Below, piece after piece: positions 63,558 through 64,000 of a stretch of DNA of 64,000 bases; position 1 is the stretch's first letter; every line of letters starts with the position of its first letter. The notes beneath the pieces were generated by a model that made no database searches, was not told the DNA's origin, and saw nothing but the letters and a program-made list of their open reading frames with translations. The position numbers and the translations under genes are program-made. Location: contig NZ_ATXQ01000002.1 in assembly GCF_000421765.1 (NCBI RefSeq), positions 124,001-188,000 on the forward strand, in the 5' to 3' direction. The stretch comes from Denitrificimonas caeni DSM 24390 (GTDB taxonomy: Bacteria; Pseudomonadota; Gammaproteobacteria; Pseudomonadales; Pseudomonadaceae).

Positions 63558-64000
63558 ATGCAAGATATTGGGGGATCCGTCAGTGGGCTGCTGGGGCTAA
63601 TTATTACCAGCTCGATACTCATTGCTGTACCTGGCCCAAGCATCATGCTTTTTATCGGGCAAGTTATAATGAAGGGCAGAAGTCATGCGTTGCGTGGCGT
63701 GATCGGCAATGCAATTGGCATGTTAAGCGTTGCGATACTTCTTTCTTTTGGACTTGGCCCTCTTATACTGAAATCCGATTTTGCTTTGCCTGCTATCCGA
63801 ATGCTCGGTGCGGTCGCCTTGCTGCTTATCGGCATAGGATATCTTGTAGCCTCAAAAGCGGCGAGTCCGGCTGCAACTGACCAGCCAGCAAAGAGAAAGT
63901 CACCGCTCACTGCGGGAGTGATAGTCGGTATAACCAACCCCAAGGCATTGATCATGTTCGGAACCATAGTTCCAAGCTTCCTCAGCGGCAATCTTGCGAG
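63558..64000 (+). CDS. LysE/RhtB family amino-acid exporter, N-terminal part (runs off window)
   Basis: An open frame from the ATG at 63558 continues beyond the last base; 147 residues are visible. It has the LysE signature ITSSILIAVPGPSIMLFIG near residue 20, hydrophobic helices, GNAIGMLSVAILLSFGLGP, and a later GVIVGITNPKALIMFG that matches the family's NPK block. Such proteins export basic or neutral amino acids (lysine, homoserine, threonine). Codon use and higher G+C differ somewhat from the neighbours, consistent with acquired DNA next to the IS66 and tRNA remnants (inference). The 3' end is missing. Confidence 0.82.
   Translation, partial: MQDIGGSVSGLLGLIITSSILIAVPGPSIMLFIGQVIMKGRSHALRGVIGNAIGMLSVAILLSFGLGPLILKSDFALPAIRMLGAVALLLIGIGYLVASKAASPAATDQPAKRKSPLTAGVIVGITNPKALIMFGTIVPSFLSGNLA

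Noticed and set aside
63683-63991. 102-codon minus-strand frame at the right edge
   Set aside because: Antisense to the clearer LysE-family frame beginning at 63558 on the plus strand.

Overview
The window reads as chromosomal DNA of a gammaproteobacterium close to Pseudomonas. Supporting local orders are motY / pyrC-rnt, ppsR / ppsA, a prp cluster with acnD-prpF and a GntR regulator, clpS-clpA, and dnaX-ybaB-recR with the 4.5S RNA gene just upstream. Base composition looks close to even, lower than a typical Pseudomonas, so a low-GC member of the Pseudomonadaceae is my best guess. That is inference; no rRNA is present to test it.

Layout. 0.1-10.2 kb: AGCS amino-acid/Na+ symporter, flagellar motor protein MotY, pyrC, rnt, ppsR and ppsA, then a thiosulfate-type locus (two-domain exported rhodanese, YeeE/TsuA-like transporter, 55-aa membrane protein). 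10.2-18.2 kb: a methyltransferase and the methylcitrate operon gntR-prpB-prpC-acnD-prpF on the minus strand. 18.5-21.6 kb: a three-gene envelope locus (retropepsin-like protein, membrane protein with inactive transglutaminase, ATP-grasp ligase). 21.6-34.4 kb: pabB, GIDE/EF-hand protein with LemA, a coiled-coil membrane protein, a chemoreceptor with a haem c motif, clpA-clpS, recR-ybaB-dnaX and ffs. 34.6-41.8 kb: poorly known accessory genes, with two 7TMR-DISM signalling proteins and a response regulator between a DUF5610-like protein and a Ser/Glu-rich coiled-coil protein.

42-62.6 kb is the most interesting part: one large nitrogen-assimilation region. dapF diverges from glnK-amtB-nirB-nirD-nirC plus a class-I glutamine amidotransferase. 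Converging on it from the other side is a long minus-strand series glnA-ntrB-ntrC-gltB-gltD-dapL-lysA. Sequences fitting sigma-54 -24/-12 elements can be read before glnA, glnK, gltB and, with one mismatch, dapF. GCAC-N7-GTGC dyads of the NtrC type lie upstream of the glnA, glnK and gltB promoters. The region therefore looks like an NtrC regulon in one block. It has absorbed an LL-diaminopimelate aminotransferase (DapL) route to meso-DAP and lysine, whose amino donor, glutamate, is made by the GOGAT encoded just before it in the same operon.

62.6-64 kb is a scarred junction: a truncated initiator-type tRNA-Met with its terminator, the C-terminal end of an IS66 TnpB, and the start of a LysE/RhtB exporter that runs off the window.

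No CRISPR array, prophage, complete insertion sequence or rRNA was found. Coordinates of starts, motifs and hairpins were read by eye.
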